Below, piece after piece: positions 42,483 through 53,734 of a stretch of 64,000 bases of DNA. The number at the start of each line of letters is the position of its first letter. Positions within the stretch are counted from its first letter, which is position 1. The stretch is from Candidatus Mycobacterium wuenschmannii. GTDB lineage: Bacteria > Actinomycetota > Actinomycetes > Mycobacteriales > Mycobacteriaceae. Location: positions 4,154,001 to 4,218,000 of the forward strand of contig NZ_CP126981.1 of assembly GCF_030252325.1 (NCBI RefSeq), in the 5' to 3' direction. The translations under genes and the position numbers were made by a program. The notes below the pieces were generated by a model. The model had not been told where the DNA came from. It did not search any database and was given only the letters and a program-made list of their open reading frames with translations.

Positions 42483-43034
42483 TTAGAAGGTGTCGACCTT
42501 CTCGATGCTGACGAACATGCCGTGGCCGGTGTGCTCATTGGTGAACCGGGTGCCGCTCTCGGTGGCCGCGATGGTCCAGCCCGCGGCGTCGTAAGTCTTG
42601 TAATCGATTGTCACCGTAGGGATGTCGCCGAGGTTACCGAGTACCCACTGCACCTCGCCGGTGGCGGTGATGTTGACGCCGTTGGCGCGCTCACCGTCCT
42701 GCATCGGTGAATTGGTGAACTGTGCCTCGCAGCCGACGCTGTCGCTGTCGATCTGGCACCGCGTCTGACCGGACTTGGTCTCGATGAAGACGTGGCCGCT
42801 CTGGTCAGGCGGCAGAGGAATCGCGCTGGCCGGCGGAGTGGCGCTCGACGGGCCGGGCCGCGACGGGGACGGCTTCGGCTTCGGGAACGACGGTTCGGTG
42901 GGCCCCGCATTCGGAGACGGCACCGGGTTGCCTTGTGTGCTCGAGTGGCAACCGCTGAGCAGAGCAGCGCTGAGCGTCAGGCCGGCCAGCAATCGGCGGC
43001 CGTTCACCGGGGCAGTCACTCCATGCGGAAACAT
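42483..43034 (-). CDS. LpqJ-like lipoprotein
   Basis: A 183-residue lipoprotein. A hydrophobic segment ends in the lipobox LLSGC, so the mature protein begins at the Cys (CHSSTQGNPVPSPNAGPTEP) and is lipidated. A long Pro/Ser linker precedes a domain of about 110 residues with two Cys (QTRCQIDSDSVGCE). The Pro-rich GPTEPSFPKPKP sequence resembles M. tuberculosis LpqJ, which lies in the same neighbourhood, before ansP2. ATG 43034 or the internal GTG at 43019 (better signal length) could be the start. Function unknown. Confidence 0.85.
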   Translation of the reverse strand: MFPHGVTAPVNGRRLLAGLTLSAALLSGCHSSTQGNPVPSPNAGPTEPSFPKPKPSPSRPGPSSATPPASAIPLPPDQSGHVFIETKSGQTRCQIDSDSVGCEAQFTNSPMQDGERANGVNITATGEVQWVLGNLGDIPTVTIDYKTYDAAGWTIAATESGTRFTNEHTGHGMFVSIEKVDTF

Positions 43035-43087
43035 CGCGAATCAAGCGTACGCATCGGGCGACGCAAGTGACCGTAGTGACGCGCCGG

Positions 43088-44770
43088 TCAGCCGCCGCGA
43101 ACGGAGACCAGGTGCCGCATGTCGGCCAGGCCCTGCTCCTGGGCGTTGGACAGCCGCGACGGCAGCGGCGCCCGCACCTCGGCCAGCACCGCGTGGTCGA
43201 TCAGCCCCTGCAACTCGGCTTCCTTGGCGCTGCGCCCGGCCTGGTTGTCGACCTCCTGACGGCCTTCGGGCGTCGAATAGTCGTAGAGTTCGCGCTCGAT
43301 CGGCCGGGAGGTGTCGATGTCCATGCCGCCTGGCTTCCAGTACGAGTACGTCGCGAGTTTGGCGTCGCGGGTCCGCACGGCGACGATGTGGTTCGGCGCC
43401 GATGTCGGGATGTTGGTCGGTATGTCCTTGATGCCGAACACCTTTCGCATCAGCGGCGACTTCAGCATCGTCTCCATCTCCTCGACCGACATGTCGTCTG
43501 TGACGTGGGCGACCCACGGCCGCCCGGGGGCCGACGCGTTGGCGGCGATCGCGGCGAGGTCGGCGCGCCCCGCCAGGTAGGCGTATCGGGGATCGGACCG
43601 CCAACCGTTTCCGCCGGAACCGATGGTCAGCAGCAGTGGCGCCAGGTCCACACTCGAGGTCAATTGTGAGCGGGTGTCGCCGGGCTTGGGTGTGAGATGA
43701 CCGTGCGGATCCCGGATCGACAGCGGCACCCGGATCGCCTCGTCGTAGGCCGCTGCGCCCTTGCCGCGCAGGCCATGTGAGCCGCCGTATTCACCGTGGT
43801 CGGAGGTGAAGACCACCACGGTGTTGCGGTCGATCTCGGGCCGCGACGCCAGCTTGTCCAGCACCCGGCCGATCTGGGCGTCCACCTGCTGCTGCAGCCA
43901 CAGATACATATCCAGGCAGCGCGCCCACCCGGACTGCAGGTCAGGACCAGAGTAGGACAACGCGCCGGTCATCAGCGGCGACATGAAATCCTGGTAGTCG
44001 AGCTGCAGCCGCGGCTTGTTGCGACGATGCAGGTCGTCCGGTGTCTCGAAGTTTCCTGGCGTCGACGAAAAGACATGCGGAACGTTCTCGGGGAGTGGGT
44101 TTTTCGGCCACCAGCAGATGTCGTGCGGGTTGACCAGCGAAACCGTTGTGCACCACGGGCCGTCGTCGACCTTGTCGTCGAACCATCCGTTGAACTGGTC
44201 GACGATGTCGTGATCCTCGTCCAAGCCCTGATGCGGCGCGCCATTGGGCGAGGGGAAGGTGCCGCCGAAAAAGCCATGAGCCGCAAGGCCTTCCGGGGTC
44301 ATGTCGCCGGCGCGGCCGAGGTGCCACTTGCCCCACCACCAGGTGCGGTAGCCCTGCTCGCGCAGCATCGTGCCCCAGGTCGGGAACTGCGGGGACAGCG
44401 ACGACTCGGTGGGCCCGGCCCCGGTGAACAGGCAACCGGTCTGGTGCGAGTAGAGCCCTGTGGTCATCACGCCGCGCGACGGCGTGCACATGTTCGAGGC
44501 CGTGTAGTGCGAATCAAACGACAGGCTATTACGTTGCAGCCGGGCAATATTGGGGAGCAGAGCGGCGAGCTTCGCCGACTCCGGGAACCACTGCGACGCC
44601 CGCATCTGGTCGACGACGATCACCAGGATGTTGGGCTTGTTGCCACCGGCAGCCGAGGACTCGCTGCGGCCCGGCTTGCGCAGCAGTTCGTATCCACCCA
44701 CGCCGAGCGCCGTTGCGCTCGTCGCCACCGCAGCACCCGTCAGAACTGTCCGCCGTTTGATCGAAGGCAT
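43088..44770 (-). CDS. Tat-type exported sulfatase
   Basis: A 560-residue arylsulfatase-family enzyme. The N-terminus has IKRRTVLTGAA, a twin-arginine export signal followed by a hydrophobic stretch, so it is expected outside the membrane. The metal site starts NILVIVVDQMR. The sulfatase signature is MCTPSRGVMTTGLYSHQTG, where Cys95 should be converted to formylglycine by a separate enzyme. GKWHLGR and TSDHGEYGG complete the active site. Substrates could be sulphated lipids or environmental sulphate esters. It is 24 bases after the PPOX gene, so probably in the same operon. Its start codon ATG fits the signal peptide. Confidence 0.94.
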   Translation of the reverse strand: MPSIKRRTVLTGAAVATSATALGVGGYELLRKPGRSESSAAGGNKPNILVIVVDQMRASQWFPESAKLAALLPNIARLQRNSLSFDSHYTASNMCTPSRGVMTTGLYSHQTGCLFTGAGPTESSLSPQFPTWGTMLREQGYRTWWWGKWHLGRAGDMTPEGLAAHGFFGGTFPSPNGAPHQGLDEDHDIVDQFNGWFDDKVDDGPWCTTVSLVNPHDICWWPKNPLPENVPHVFSSTPGNFETPDDLHRRNKPRLQLDYQDFMSPLMTGALSYSGPDLQSGWARCLDMYLWLQQQVDAQIGRVLDKLASRPEIDRNTVVVFTSDHGEYGGSHGLRGKGAAAYDEAIRVPLSIRDPHGHLTPKPGDTRSQLTSSVDLAPLLLTIGSGGNGWRSDPRYAYLAGRADLAAIAANASAPGRPWVAHVTDDMSVEEMETMLKSPLMRKVFGIKDIPTNIPTSAPNHIVAVRTRDAKLATYSYWKPGGMDIDTSRPIERELYDYSTPEGRQEVDNQAGRSAKEAELQGLIDHAVLAEVRAPLPSRLSNAQEQGLADMRHLVSVRGG

Positions 44771-44794
44771 GGCTCCATCTATAGCCGATGTCGG

Positions 44795-45250
44795 CTAATG
44801 AGGGGGAAAGCCGCCCGTCGCCACCGGACCCCAGCGGCGCGGCGTCACGCGGATCAGACACTTGCCCTGCTTGGTCATCGCCTCGCGGTACTCGTCCCAA
44901 TCGGGGTGCTCCCCGGCGATCGCGCGGTAGTAGTCGACCAGCGGTTCCACCGCGTCGGGTCCCTCGATCGACTCGGCGTCACCGTCGACCTGCACGTAGG
45001 CGTCGTTGAACTGGTCGGTGAGCACGACCACGCTGGCCTTCGGGGTGCGCCGGATGTTGGCGCTCTTGGCGCGTTGGGGATAACTCGATATCACCAGCCG
45101 GCCCTCGTCGTCGACGCCGCCGGTCACCGGCGAGGTCTGCGGCGATCCGTCCGCGCGAAAGGTGGTCAGCACCATGTGGTGCCGGGGGCGGACGAACTCG
45201 AGCAGCTCGGCACGGCCGACCGTGTCGGCGGTTGCAAACTTGGGAGACAT
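44795..45250 (-). CDS. PPOX-class F420-binding-type protein
   Basis: A 151-residue split-barrel protein of the pyridoxamine-phosphate-oxidase-like class. It contains FVRPRHHMVLTTFRADGSPQ, SSYPQRAKSANIRRTP and GDAESIEGPDAVEPLVDYYR. In mycobacteria such proteins usually bind F420 or FMN, and some reduce quinones or biliverdin. The ATG at 45250 precedes the domain by 20 residues. It follows the aldehyde dehydrogenase gene by 25 bases. Substrate unknown. Confidence 0.9.
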   Translation of the reverse strand: MSPKFATADTVGRAELLEFVRPRHHMVLTTFRADGSPQTSPVTGGVDDEGRLVISSYPQRAKSANIRRTPKASVVVLTDQFNDAYVQVDGDAESIEGPDAVEPLVDYYRAIAGEHPDWDEYREAMTKQGKCLIRVTPRRWGPVATGGFPPH

Positions 45251-45275
45251 GCCACCAACGTAGCCGGAGCCGGCC

Positions 45276-46736
45276 TTACATCTGCGCCCAGACGATTTTG
45301 GTCTGCAGGTAGCCCTCGATGCCGGCTTTGCCGGACTCGTGACCCCAGCCCGACTGCTTGTAACCGCCGAACGGCATCGAATGGTCGTACGGGAAGGCGC
45401 AATTGAGCCCGACGGTCCCGGCCTTGAGCCGCTTGGCAAGTCTGTGCGAGCGACCCAGTTCCTTGGTCCACACGGTGGCGGCGAGCCCGTAGGTGCTGTT
45501 GTTGGCCAGCGCGACGGCCTCGTCCTCGTCGTCAAATGCGACGATCGTGACGACTGGGCCGAAGATCTCCTCTTGGAACAGCCGGCTGGTGTCCGGGTCG
45601 AGGTTGGTGACGACGGTCGGGTGCACGAAGTAGCCCTTGCGGTCGATGCGGTGACCGCCGGTGACGATCTCGGCGCCGTCGGCGCGGCCTTGGTCGAGGT
45701 AACCCAGCACACGGGTGAGCTGTTTCTGGCTGATCAGCGGGCCGCTCATCACCCCTTCCTCGTCGGGGGCGCCCATCTTCATGGCGTTGGCCACCACCGT
45801 CATGCCCTCGACGACCTGGTCATAGACCCCGCGCTGCACCAGGATTCGTGATCCGCACACACACGCCTGCCCCGAATGGACGAAGGTGCCGAAGGCCGAC
45901 ATCGGGATCGCCTTCTTCAGCTTGGCGTCGTCGAAGATCAGCACCGGCGACTTACCGCCGAGTTCGAGCGTGACCTTGTTGAGGTTGCTGTCGGCGGCGG
46001 CGTGCACGATCGCCCGGCCGACCTCCGTCGACCCGGTGAACGCGACCTTCTCGACGTCGGGATGCGCGGTGATCGCCGCGCCAACCGTGTGCCCGTAACC
46101 GTTGACCAGGTTCGCCACCCCATCGGGAACGCCCGCCTCGGCCAGCAGACGCATCAAGACGTGCGCCGAAAGTGGGGTCTCCTCAGCGGGTTTCACGACC
46201 GAGTTGCACCCCGCCGCCAGCGCGGGCGCCAGCTTGGCGCAGAAGTTGAAGACCGGCCCGTTCCACGGGAAGATCAGGCCGACCACGTCGTAGGGTTCGC
46301 GCACGGTGTAGGCGTGCATGTGCGAGTCGACACCGGTCAGTCCGCCGGTACTGACGTCGCGCGCGATGCCGTCGATCTTCGTGCACCAGCCGGCGTAGTA
46401 GCGGAACCATTCGGCACCGATCTGCACCTGCATCCTGGCCTGTGCGGGATACATTCCGCCATTGAGCATTTCGAGATCGGCGAGCAGATCGGCGTTTTCG
46501 TCTATCAGGTCGGCGACCCGCCAGAGGATCCTGGCGCGCTCGTAATCGGGCTTGCCCGACCAGATTCGGGACTCGGCGCTGGCCTTCGCGCGCGCCACCG
46601 CGGCGTCGACGGCGTCGACCCCGCAGTCGGTGAATTCGGAGATCTGCTCCTCGGCGGACGGGTTGAACACCGGGATGACGTCGCCGCTCCCGGGCTGTTC
46701 GCGGACCTCGTCGAGCACTGCCTGCACGGTTGCCAT
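45276..46736 (-). CDS. Aldehyde dehydrogenase
   Basis: A 486-residue NAD(P)-dependent aldehyde dehydrogenase oxidising aldehydes to acids. Motifs: FPWNGPVFNFCAKLAPALAA, VAFTGSTEVGRAI (nucleotide-binding turn), VTLELGGKSP with the general-base Glu, and GQACVCGSRI with the nucleophile Cys. The ATG at 46736 follows GGGAGGGACGACCC, a good ribosome site. It is downstream of an enoyl-CoA hydratase and a TetR regulator on the same strand, with the PPOX and sulfatase genes behind. A catabolic operon for an aldehyde or fatty substrate is likely. Confidence 0.95.
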   Translation of the reverse strand: MATVQAVLDEVREQPGSGDVIPVFNPSAEEQISEFTDCGVDAVDAAVARAKASAESRIWSGKPDYERARILWRVADLIDENADLLADLEMLNGGMYPAQARMQVQIGAEWFRYYAGWCTKIDGIARDVSTGGLTGVDSHMHAYTVREPYDVVGLIFPWNGPVFNFCAKLAPALAAGCNSVVKPAEETPLSAHVLMRLLAEAGVPDGVANLVNGYGHTVGAAITAHPDVEKVAFTGSTEVGRAIVHAAADSNLNKVTLELGGKSPVLIFDDAKLKKAIPMSAFGTFVHSGQACVCGSRILVQRGVYDQVVEGMTVVANAMKMGAPDEEGVMSGPLISQKQLTRVLGYLDQGRADGAEIVTGGHRIDRKGYFVHPTVVTNLDPDTSRLFQEEIFGPVVTIVAFDDEDEAVALANNSTYGLAATVWTKELGRSHRLAKRLKAGTVGLNCAFPYDHSMPFGGYKQSGWGHESGKAGIEGYLQTKIVWAQM

Positions 46737-46842
46737 GGGTCGTCCCTCCCGCGTCGTTGCGAGCCAGCGGTTCGGCATCTACGAAAATAGAGTGCCGCCT
46801 TGCGCCGTACGTTATGCGCCGCACCGCGGGAAGTCCAGGGTG

Positions 46843-47502
46843 CTAAGACGTGGTGGTCAGCGCCTGTGCCGCGGGGCCGAACATCGTCTGCTTGATGGCG
46901 CCCAGGGTGCCCTGGTCTTTGCCGTTGAGCGGGCGCAGCAGGTCGACGGCCGCCTGGGCCACCGCGCCCTCGCCGGCGACGGCGTCGACGATGCCGAAGC
47001 GGAGGGCGTCCTCGCCGCCGAAGCGCCGGCCGGTGGTCATCGACGCGACCGCCGCCTGCGGGGTGAGCTTGGCCTGGATCAGCGCGGCCATGCCCGGCGT
47101 GAAGGGGATGCGGATGTCGACTTCGGGGAAGCAGAAAAAGCCGCGGTCCGAGCGCATTACGCGGAAGTCGTGTGCGACCGCCAGCATTGCTCCCGCACCG
47201 AACGCATGGCCGACGACGGCGGCCGCGGTGGGGATGGGCAGGGTGAGGAACCGAGCCAGCATGCCCTGTACCCGGCCGACGTACCACGTGGTCTGGTCGC
47301 CGTGCGCGGTCAGCCAGTCCAGATCCAGGCCGTTGGAGTAGAACTTGGCGCCGCCGGTGGTGACCAACCCCTGTGCGCCAGAGCCGACCACCTCGTCGAG
47401 GAGTCCGTCGATCGCGTCGAGAAACTCTGGGGAGAAACGGTTTTCGTCGTCTCCCAGGTCCAGAACGGCGATCTTGTCTTCATGGCTCAGGCTGAGTCCC
47501 AT
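46843..47502 (-). CDS. Enoyl-CoA hydratase/isomerase family protein
   Basis: A 219-residue crotonase-fold protein. It has the oxyanion-hole strand AKFYSNGLDLDWL and the second oxyanion glycine region AVVGHAFGAGAMLAVAHDF, then RGFFCFPEVDIRIPFTPGM. It is short compared with 250-280 residues for typical hydratases and lacks part of the C-terminal helical region, as do several delta3,delta2-isomerase-like members. The two catalytic Glu of hydratases are not obvious, so isomerase or other activity is possible. The start is 2 bases after the TetR stop, so it is translationally coupled. Confidence 0.88.
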   Translation of the reverse strand: MGLSLSHEDKIAVLDLGDDENRFSPEFLDAIDGLLDEVVGSGAQGLVTTGGAKFYSNGLDLDWLTAHGDQTTWYVGRVQGMLARFLTLPIPTAAAVVGHAFGAGAMLAVAHDFRVMRSDRGFFCFPEVDIRIPFTPGMAALIQAKLTPQAAVASMTTGRRFGGEDALRFGIVDAVAGEGAVAQAAVDLLRPLNGKDQGTLGAIKQTMFGPAAQALTTTS

Positions 47503-47504
47503 GA

Positions 47505-48122
47505 TCAGCTCCCTTTCTTCAGCGGCGGTGGTCCCACGTCGAGGACCGCGTGGACGGCCGCCCGCAGTTGTTCGCGGGCGGTTGGATTGTGTAACCGGTT
47601 GCGGCGCAACACGATGGCGGTGGGTAGGTCGACGATGCAGGTGGTGATCGTGTCGACGGCCGGTGCGTCTTTGCGGGCCCACAGCGCGACCGCCAGCCGG
47701 ATCATCAGGCCGATCAGCAGCCGGTGGGCATCGCGCAGTTCCGCGGCCAGGTCGTCGGGCAGGTCCGAGTCCATCAACTCCTCTCGGGAGACCGCCCACA
47801 GCACCGTCGAGGATTCCGGACGGCGCTCGGCGAACACGACGGGCGCATCGGCGGCCGCGACCACGGCGGCCTGCGGCCCCTCGTCCGCCATGGCCCGATC
47901 CACCAGAGCGTTCTGCACGTCGAAGAACCGCCGCGCGGCCCGCAGCCATGCGCGTCCCATCAGGCCCGCCCGCGACTGAAACGTGTGGTAGAGCGCACCG
48001 TTGGAGACGCCGACGGCCGAGCCGACCGCGCGGATGGTCACCGCACCGGGACCCGACGCGGCGACCAACGACTCGACGGCGTCGAGCACGCGGTCAGGTT
48101 CGTGGAGGCGGGGGCGGGGCAC
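47505..48122 (-). CDS. TetR family transcriptional regulator
   Basis: A 205-residue regulator. The GTG at 48122 starts MPRPRLHEPDRVLDAVESLV. A TetR-type helix-turn-helix follows, TIRAVGSAVGVSNGALYHTF, with the ligand-binding helical domain after it. It probably controls its own operon: the enoyl-CoA hydratase gene begins 2 bases after it, and a perfect palindrome sits 14 bases before the start codon. The ligand may be a CoA ester or a related compound of the pathway. Confidence 0.93.
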   Translation of the reverse strand: MPRPRLHEPDRVLDAVESLVAASGPGAVTIRAVGSAVGVSNGALYHTFQSRAGLMGRAWLRAARRFFDVQNALVDRAMADEGPQAAVVAAADAPVVFAERRPESSTVLWAVSREELMDSDLPDDLAAELRDAHRLLIGLMIRLAVALWARKDAPAVDTITTCIVDLPTAIVLRRNRLHNPTAREQLRAAVHAVLDVGPPPLKKGS

Positions 48123-48136
48123 CCCGGAACAATAAC

Positions 48137-48150
48137 AGAGCGTCCGCTCT
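48137..48150. promoter_or_regulatory. Perfect palindrome, candidate TetR operator
   Basis: AGAGCG-TC-CGCTCT is a 14-base perfect inverted repeat, 14 bases upstream of the TetR start codon and 1 base from the permease stop. The flanks AATAAC and ATT continue the symmetry loosely. Position and form fit autoregulation by the TetR protein. Confidence 0.6.
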
Positions 48151-48151
48151 A

Positions 48152-49627
48152 TTACTCCTGGGCCAGCTCCGGGAGGTCCGCGGCGGGCGCACCGAGTTCG
48201 GCGGCCGCCGCACGGACGTGGTTGCGGACCAGGAACCAGCCGACGGTCAGCGCCGGCCCGGCGAGGACCAGCGCAACGATGATCCAGCGGCCGTATTCGG
48301 CCTGGCACGCCATCAGGACCACCACGCCCGCCAGGAATGCGAGCGTCAGGTAGCCGCTGTACGGCGCGAGCGGCATCTGGAATGACGGCCGAGTTGTGCT
48401 GCCCGCCTTCGCCATCCGGTACAGCCGTAGCTGGCACGCCACGATGGTCGCCCAGGCCGCCAGCACGCCGAGCGCGGCGATATTCAGCACGATCTCGAAG
48501 GCCTCGCTGGGCTTGATCGCGTTGAGAACGACACCGAGCAGGCCGATCGTGCAGGTCAACAGGATCCCGCCGTAGGGGACGCCGTTCTTCGACATCCGCG
48601 CGGTGAACTTCGGTGCGCTGCCGTTGACGGCCATCGACCGCAGGATCCGGCCGGTCGAGTACAGCCCGGCGTTCAGGCTGGAGAACGCGGCGGTCAGCAC
48701 GACGACGTTCATCAGACTGCCCGCACCGCCGAATCCCACATGCGAGAAGAACGTCACGAACGGACTCTGGTTGCGCTTGTAGTCCGTGTACGGCAGCAGC
48801 AGTGCCAGCAGGGCCACGGACCCGACGTAGAAAACCGCGATCCGGAAGACGACCGAGTTGATCGCCCGCGGCATGATCTTTTCCGGCTCTGCCGTCTCGC
48901 CGGCCGCGGTTCCCACCAATTCGACTGCGGCGTAAGCGAATACCACCCCCGAAGTGACCAGGACGACGGGCAGCAGGCCGGTCGGGAAGAAGCCGCCATG
49001 GTGGGCCCACAGGCTGGGTCCGGTGGTGTGGCCGTCGACCTTGAAGCGTCCGACGAGGAAGATGGTGCCGATCACCAGGAACGTCGTCAGCGCGACCACC
49101 TTGATCAACGCGGCCCAGAACTCCAGTTCCCCAAAGGCTTTCACCGAGATCATGTTGATCGAGACGACGACGATCAGTGCGAGCAGCGCGATGGTCCACT
49201 GCGGGATCGCACGCAGTGGCGTCCAGTAGTGGAAGTAGTTCGCGATCGCGGTGGAGTCGACGATGCTCGCCATCGCCCAGTTCAGGAAGTACATCCAGCC
49301 CGCGACGAAAGCTGCCTTCTCGCCGAAAAACTCGCGGGCGTAGGACACGAAGGAGCCCGCCGACGGACGGCGCAGGACGAGTTCGCCGAGCGCGCGCAGG
49401 ATCAGGAAGACGAAGCCGCCGCAGATTCCGTAGACCAGGAACAGGCCCGGCCCGGCCGAGGCCAGCCGGCCGCCGGCCCCGAGAAACAGGCCGGTTCCGA
49501 TGGCCCCGCCGATGGCGATCATCTGAATCTGGCGCGGCCGCAGGTCATGGTGGTAGCCGGCGTCTTCACGGGCGAACGCGGCATTTCCATCTGCGGCGGG
49601 TCCGGGCGTGCTGGGCGGCGGAGGCAT
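48152..49627 (-). CDS. ansP2: Amino-acid permease, L-asparagine permease type
   Basis: A 491-residue APC-superfamily transporter with 12 membrane segments, homologous to AnsP/GabP permeases. It has the helix-1 substrate motif [20 protein letters not shown] and the second-helix region [16 protein letters not shown], then [16 protein letters not shown], typical of this family. It should import an amino acid, most likely asparagine, with protons. The ATG at 49627 follows AGGAAG. The neighbourhood before the dnaK operon is as in M. tuberculosis (Rv0346c, ansP2). The exact substrate is inferred. Confidence 0.9.
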   Translation of the reverse strand: MPPPPSTPGPAADGNAAFAREDAGYHHDLRPRQIQMIAIGGAIGTGLFLGAGGRLASAGPGLFLVYGICGGFVFLILRALGELVLRRPSAGSFVSYAREFFGEKAAFVAGWMYFLNWAMASIVDSTAIANYFHYWTPLRAIPQWTIALLALIVVVSINMISVKAFGELEFWAALIKVVALTTFLVIGTIFLVGRFKVDGHTTGPSLWAHHGGFFPTGLLPVVLVTSGVVFAYAAVELVGTAAGETAEPEKIMPRAINSVVFRIAVFYVGSVALLALLLPYTDYKRNQSPFVTFFSHVGFGGAGSLMNVVVLTAAFSSLNAGLYSTGRILRSMAVNGSAPKFTARMSKNGVPYGGILLTCTIGLLGVVLNAIKPSEAFEIVLNIAALGVLAAWATIVACQLRLYRMAKAGSTTRPSFQMPLAPYSGYLTLAFLAGVVVLMACQAEYGRWIIVALVLAGPALTVGWFLVRNHVRAAAAELGAPAADLPELAQE

Positions 49628-49729
49628 GGACTTCCTATCGTCGTGGGGCAACACTGCGGCGCCGGGCACGACCGCTTAGGGGCTGATTGGCGAAACTATC
49701 CCACGCTGTGATGGCGGCCTCAACCGTTG

Positions 49730-49742
49730 GGGAACAAACTCT
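49730..49742 (+). repeat. First copy of 13-base direct repeat GGGAACAAACTCT
   Basis: Identical to 49875-49887, which contains the SigH -35 of dnaK. This upstream copy lacks a GTT at the right spacing, so it is probably not a promoter itself. Confidence 0.6.
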
Positions 49743-49875
49743 CGGGGTCCGGCATCACGAGTCCCGGACCGGGCGCGGCGAGCAGTTCGTCATCGGCGCC
49801 GTGCCCCGGCGACCGCAAATCACGATGCCCGTCTGAGGCTGGATACGCGCTGGTGAGAATTTCTCCCGGACGCCG

Positions 49876-49901
49876 GGAACAAACTCTGGAGGCGGCCCGT
49901 T
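49876..49901 (+). promoter_or_regulatory. SigH-type promoter of dnaK
   Basis: GGAACA, 17 bases, then GTT preceded by C matches the SigH/SigE consensus GGAAYA-N16/17-cGTT. A transcript would have an untranslated leader of about 125 bases carrying both HspR sites. Confidence 0.65.
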
Positions 49902-49916
49902 GAGCCCTAAGACAAA

Positions 49917-49937
49917 CCTGAGTGACATAGGCTCAAC
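49917..49937. promoter_or_regulatory. HspR site (HAIR) 1 before dnaK
   Basis: CCTGAGT-N7-GCTCAAC fits the consensus CTTGAGT-N7-ACTCAAG with three mismatches in 14 positions. It lies just before the housekeeping-like -35. Confidence 0.8.
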
Positions 49938-49971
49938 CTTGGCTTGACAGCGACTTGCCGTTCGAGGCAAT

Positions 49972-49992
49972 CTTGAGCGCGGTTCACTCAGC
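49972..49992. promoter_or_regulatory. HspR site (HAIR) 2 before dnaK
   Basis: CTTGAGC-N7-ACTCAGC fits the HAIR consensus with three mismatches. It overlaps the -10 and start region of the putative housekeeping promoter, where HspR would block transcription. Confidence 0.8.
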
Positions 49993-50034
49993 AGCGTAGT
50001 GCATACGTAGCTCGAATATCAGGGAGGAATCACT

Positions 50035-51884
<1,850 letters not shown>

Positions 51885-51888
<4 letters not shown>

Positions 51889-52514
51889 GCGAGGGCAATC
51901 CCGAAGAAGAGCCGGTAACCGTCACCGACAAGCGGCGGATCGACCCCGAGACCGGCGAGGTACGTCACTTCGGTTCCGGTGCTGCCCCTTCGGGGGCGGC
52001 GCCGGCCGGTGACGGCTCGACCGGCGACGAGAAGGTCGCCGAGTTGACCGCCGATCTGCAACGGGTCCAGGCCGACTACGCGAACTACCGCAAGCGGGCG
52101 TTGCGCGACCAGGAGGCCACCGGCGAGCGTGCGAAAGCCGCTGTGGTGAGCCAATTGCTGGGCGTGCTCGACGATCTCGAGCGGGCGCGCAGTCACGGCG
52201 ATCTGGAGTCGGGGCCGATGAAGTCGGTGGCCGACAAGCTGATCGGTGCGCTGACCGGCCTCGGGCTGACGGCCTTCGGCGCCGAGGGCGACGACTTCGA
52301 CCCGGCGCTGCACGAAGCCGTTCAGCACGAAGGCGATGGCGGCGAGGGCTCCAAGCCGGTGATCGGCAACGTGATGCGACAGGGTTACACGCTCGGCGAG
52401 CAGGTGCTGCGGCACGCGCTCGTCGGGGTGGTCGACACCGTCGCCGGGGACCCGTCAGCCGATAACGACGCGAACGAGGGTGAGCAACACGCAAAATCAG
52501 AACCGTCGGAGTGA
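51885..52514 (+). CDS. grpE: GrpE nucleotide exchange factor
   Basis: A 209-residue GrpE. It has the long N-terminal coiled coil ([20 protein letters not shown]) and the C-terminal beta domain ([34 protein letters not shown]). GrpE dimers exchange ADP for ATP on DnaK. The GTG start at 51885 overlaps the dnaK stop by 4 bases (GTGA), so translation is coupled. The N-terminal 35 residues are acidic and disordered. Confidence 0.98.
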
Positions 52515-52555
52515 CGGCGGTACAACTCAGGGAAGGTGTGAGGGGGTGACGCAGC

Positions 52556-53734
52556 ATGGCCCAACGCGAGTGGGTCGAAAAGGACTTCTACAAGGAGCTG
52601 GGCGTCTCCTCTGACGCCAGCGCCAAAGAGATCAAGACGGCGTACCGCAAGCTGGCCTCGGACCTCCATCCGGACAAGAACCCGGATGGGGCCGAGCGCT
52701 TCAAAGCGGTGTCCGAGGCGTACAGCGTCTTGTCCGACGACGCCAAGCGCAAGGAGTACGACGAGACCCGACGACTGTTCGCCGGCGGTGGTTTCGGTCG
52801 CCGCTTCAACGGCGGTGGCGGTGGCGGAGGCGATTTCACCGGTGGCTTCGGCGGCGACGGCGCTGAGTTCAACCTCAACGACCTGTTCGATGCGGCCGGC
52901 CGCAGTGGCGGCAACAACATCGGTGATTTGTTCGGTGGTCTGTTCGGTCGCGGTGCTCAGCCGCGGCCCAGCCGGCCCCGGCGCGGCAACGACCTGGAGA
53001 CCGAAACCGAACTCGACTTCCTGGAGGCCACCAAGGGCGTGGCCATGCCGCTGCGGCTGACCAGTCCGGCGCCGTGCACCAACTGCCACGGCAGCGGCGC
53101 CCGGCCGGGTACCAGCCCGAAGGTCTGCTCGACGTGCAACGGCTCGGGCGTAATCAATCGCAACCAAGGCGCTTTCGGCTTTTCCGAGCCGTGCACCGAC
53201 TGCCGCGGTACGGGGTCGATCATCGAGAACCCCTGCGACGAGTGCAAGGGAACCGGGGTCACCACCCGCACCCGGACCATCAACGTCCGCATCCCACCGG
53301 GCGTGGAGGACGGCCAGCGGATCCGCCTTGCCGGGCAGGGCGAGGCCGGCCTGCGGGGAGCCCCGTCGGGCGACCTGTATGTCACCGTGCACGTGCGGCC
53401 CGACAAGGTTTTCGCCCGTGACGGCGACGACCTGACGGTCACCGTACCGGTCAGCTTCAGCGAATTGGCTTTAGGAACAACGCTTTCCGTTCCTACTCTG
53501 GACGGCAAGGTCGGTGTCCGGGTGCCCAAGGGTACGACGGACGGCCGGATTCTGCGGGTCCGCGGCCGCGGTGTGCCCAAGCGGTCCGGCGGTCAGGGCG
53601 ACCTGCTGGTCACCGTGAAAGTCGCTGTGCCGCCGAACCTGGAAGGTGCGGCCAAGGAGGCGCTCGAGGCCTACGCGGTCGCCGAGCGGTCCAGTGGCTT
53701 CGATCCTCGTGCCGAATGGGCGGGTAACCGCTGA
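52556..53734 (+). CDS. dnaJ: Chaperone DnaJ (DnaJ1)
   Basis: A 392-residue DnaJ. The J domain includes [14 protein letters not shown] (HPD activates DnaK). A Gly/Phe-rich linker follows, then four zinc motifs of the form CxxCxGxG ([32 protein letters not shown]), and the C-terminal client-binding domain. This is the full DnaJ type, positioned as M. tuberculosis dnaJ1. The stop overlaps the start of hspR by 1 base (TGATG). Confidence 0.98.
   Translation: MAQREWVEKDFYKELGVSSDASAKEIKTAYRKLASDLHPDKNPDGAERFKAVSEAYSVLSDDAKRKEYDETRRLFAGGGFGRRFNGGGGGGGDFTGGFGGDGAEFNLNDLFDAAGRSGGNNIGDLFGGLFGRGAQPRPSRPRRGNDLETETELDFLEATKGVAMPLRLTSPAPCTNCHGSGARPGTSPKVCSTCNGSGVINRNQGAFGFSEPCTDCRGTGSIIENPCDECKGTGVTTRTRTINVRIPPGVEDGQRIRLAGQGEAGLRGAPSGDLYVTVHVRPDKVFARDGDDLTVTVPVSFSELALGTTLSVPTLDGKVGVRVPKGTTDGRILRVRGRGVPKRSGGQGDLLVTVKVAVPPNLEGAAKEALEAYAVAERSSGFDPRAEWAGNR

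Larger units (their letters stand above)
49628..50034. other. 407-base region upstream of dnaK
   Basis: It contains a SigH-type promoter, two HspR inverted repeats, a housekeeping-like -35 (TTGACA, 49944-49949) with a weak -10 (CAATCT, 49968-49973), and a 13-base direct repeat (GGGAACAAACTCT at 49730-49742 and 49875-49887). No gene is seen. Confidence 0.8.

Noticed and set aside
49731..49760. Second SigH promoter at the upstream GGAACA
   Set aside because: No GTT occurs 16-18 bases downstream.
49755..49970. 71-codon minus-strand frame in the dnaK promoter region
   Set aside because: No ribosome site, no domain, and it would cover the promoter elements.
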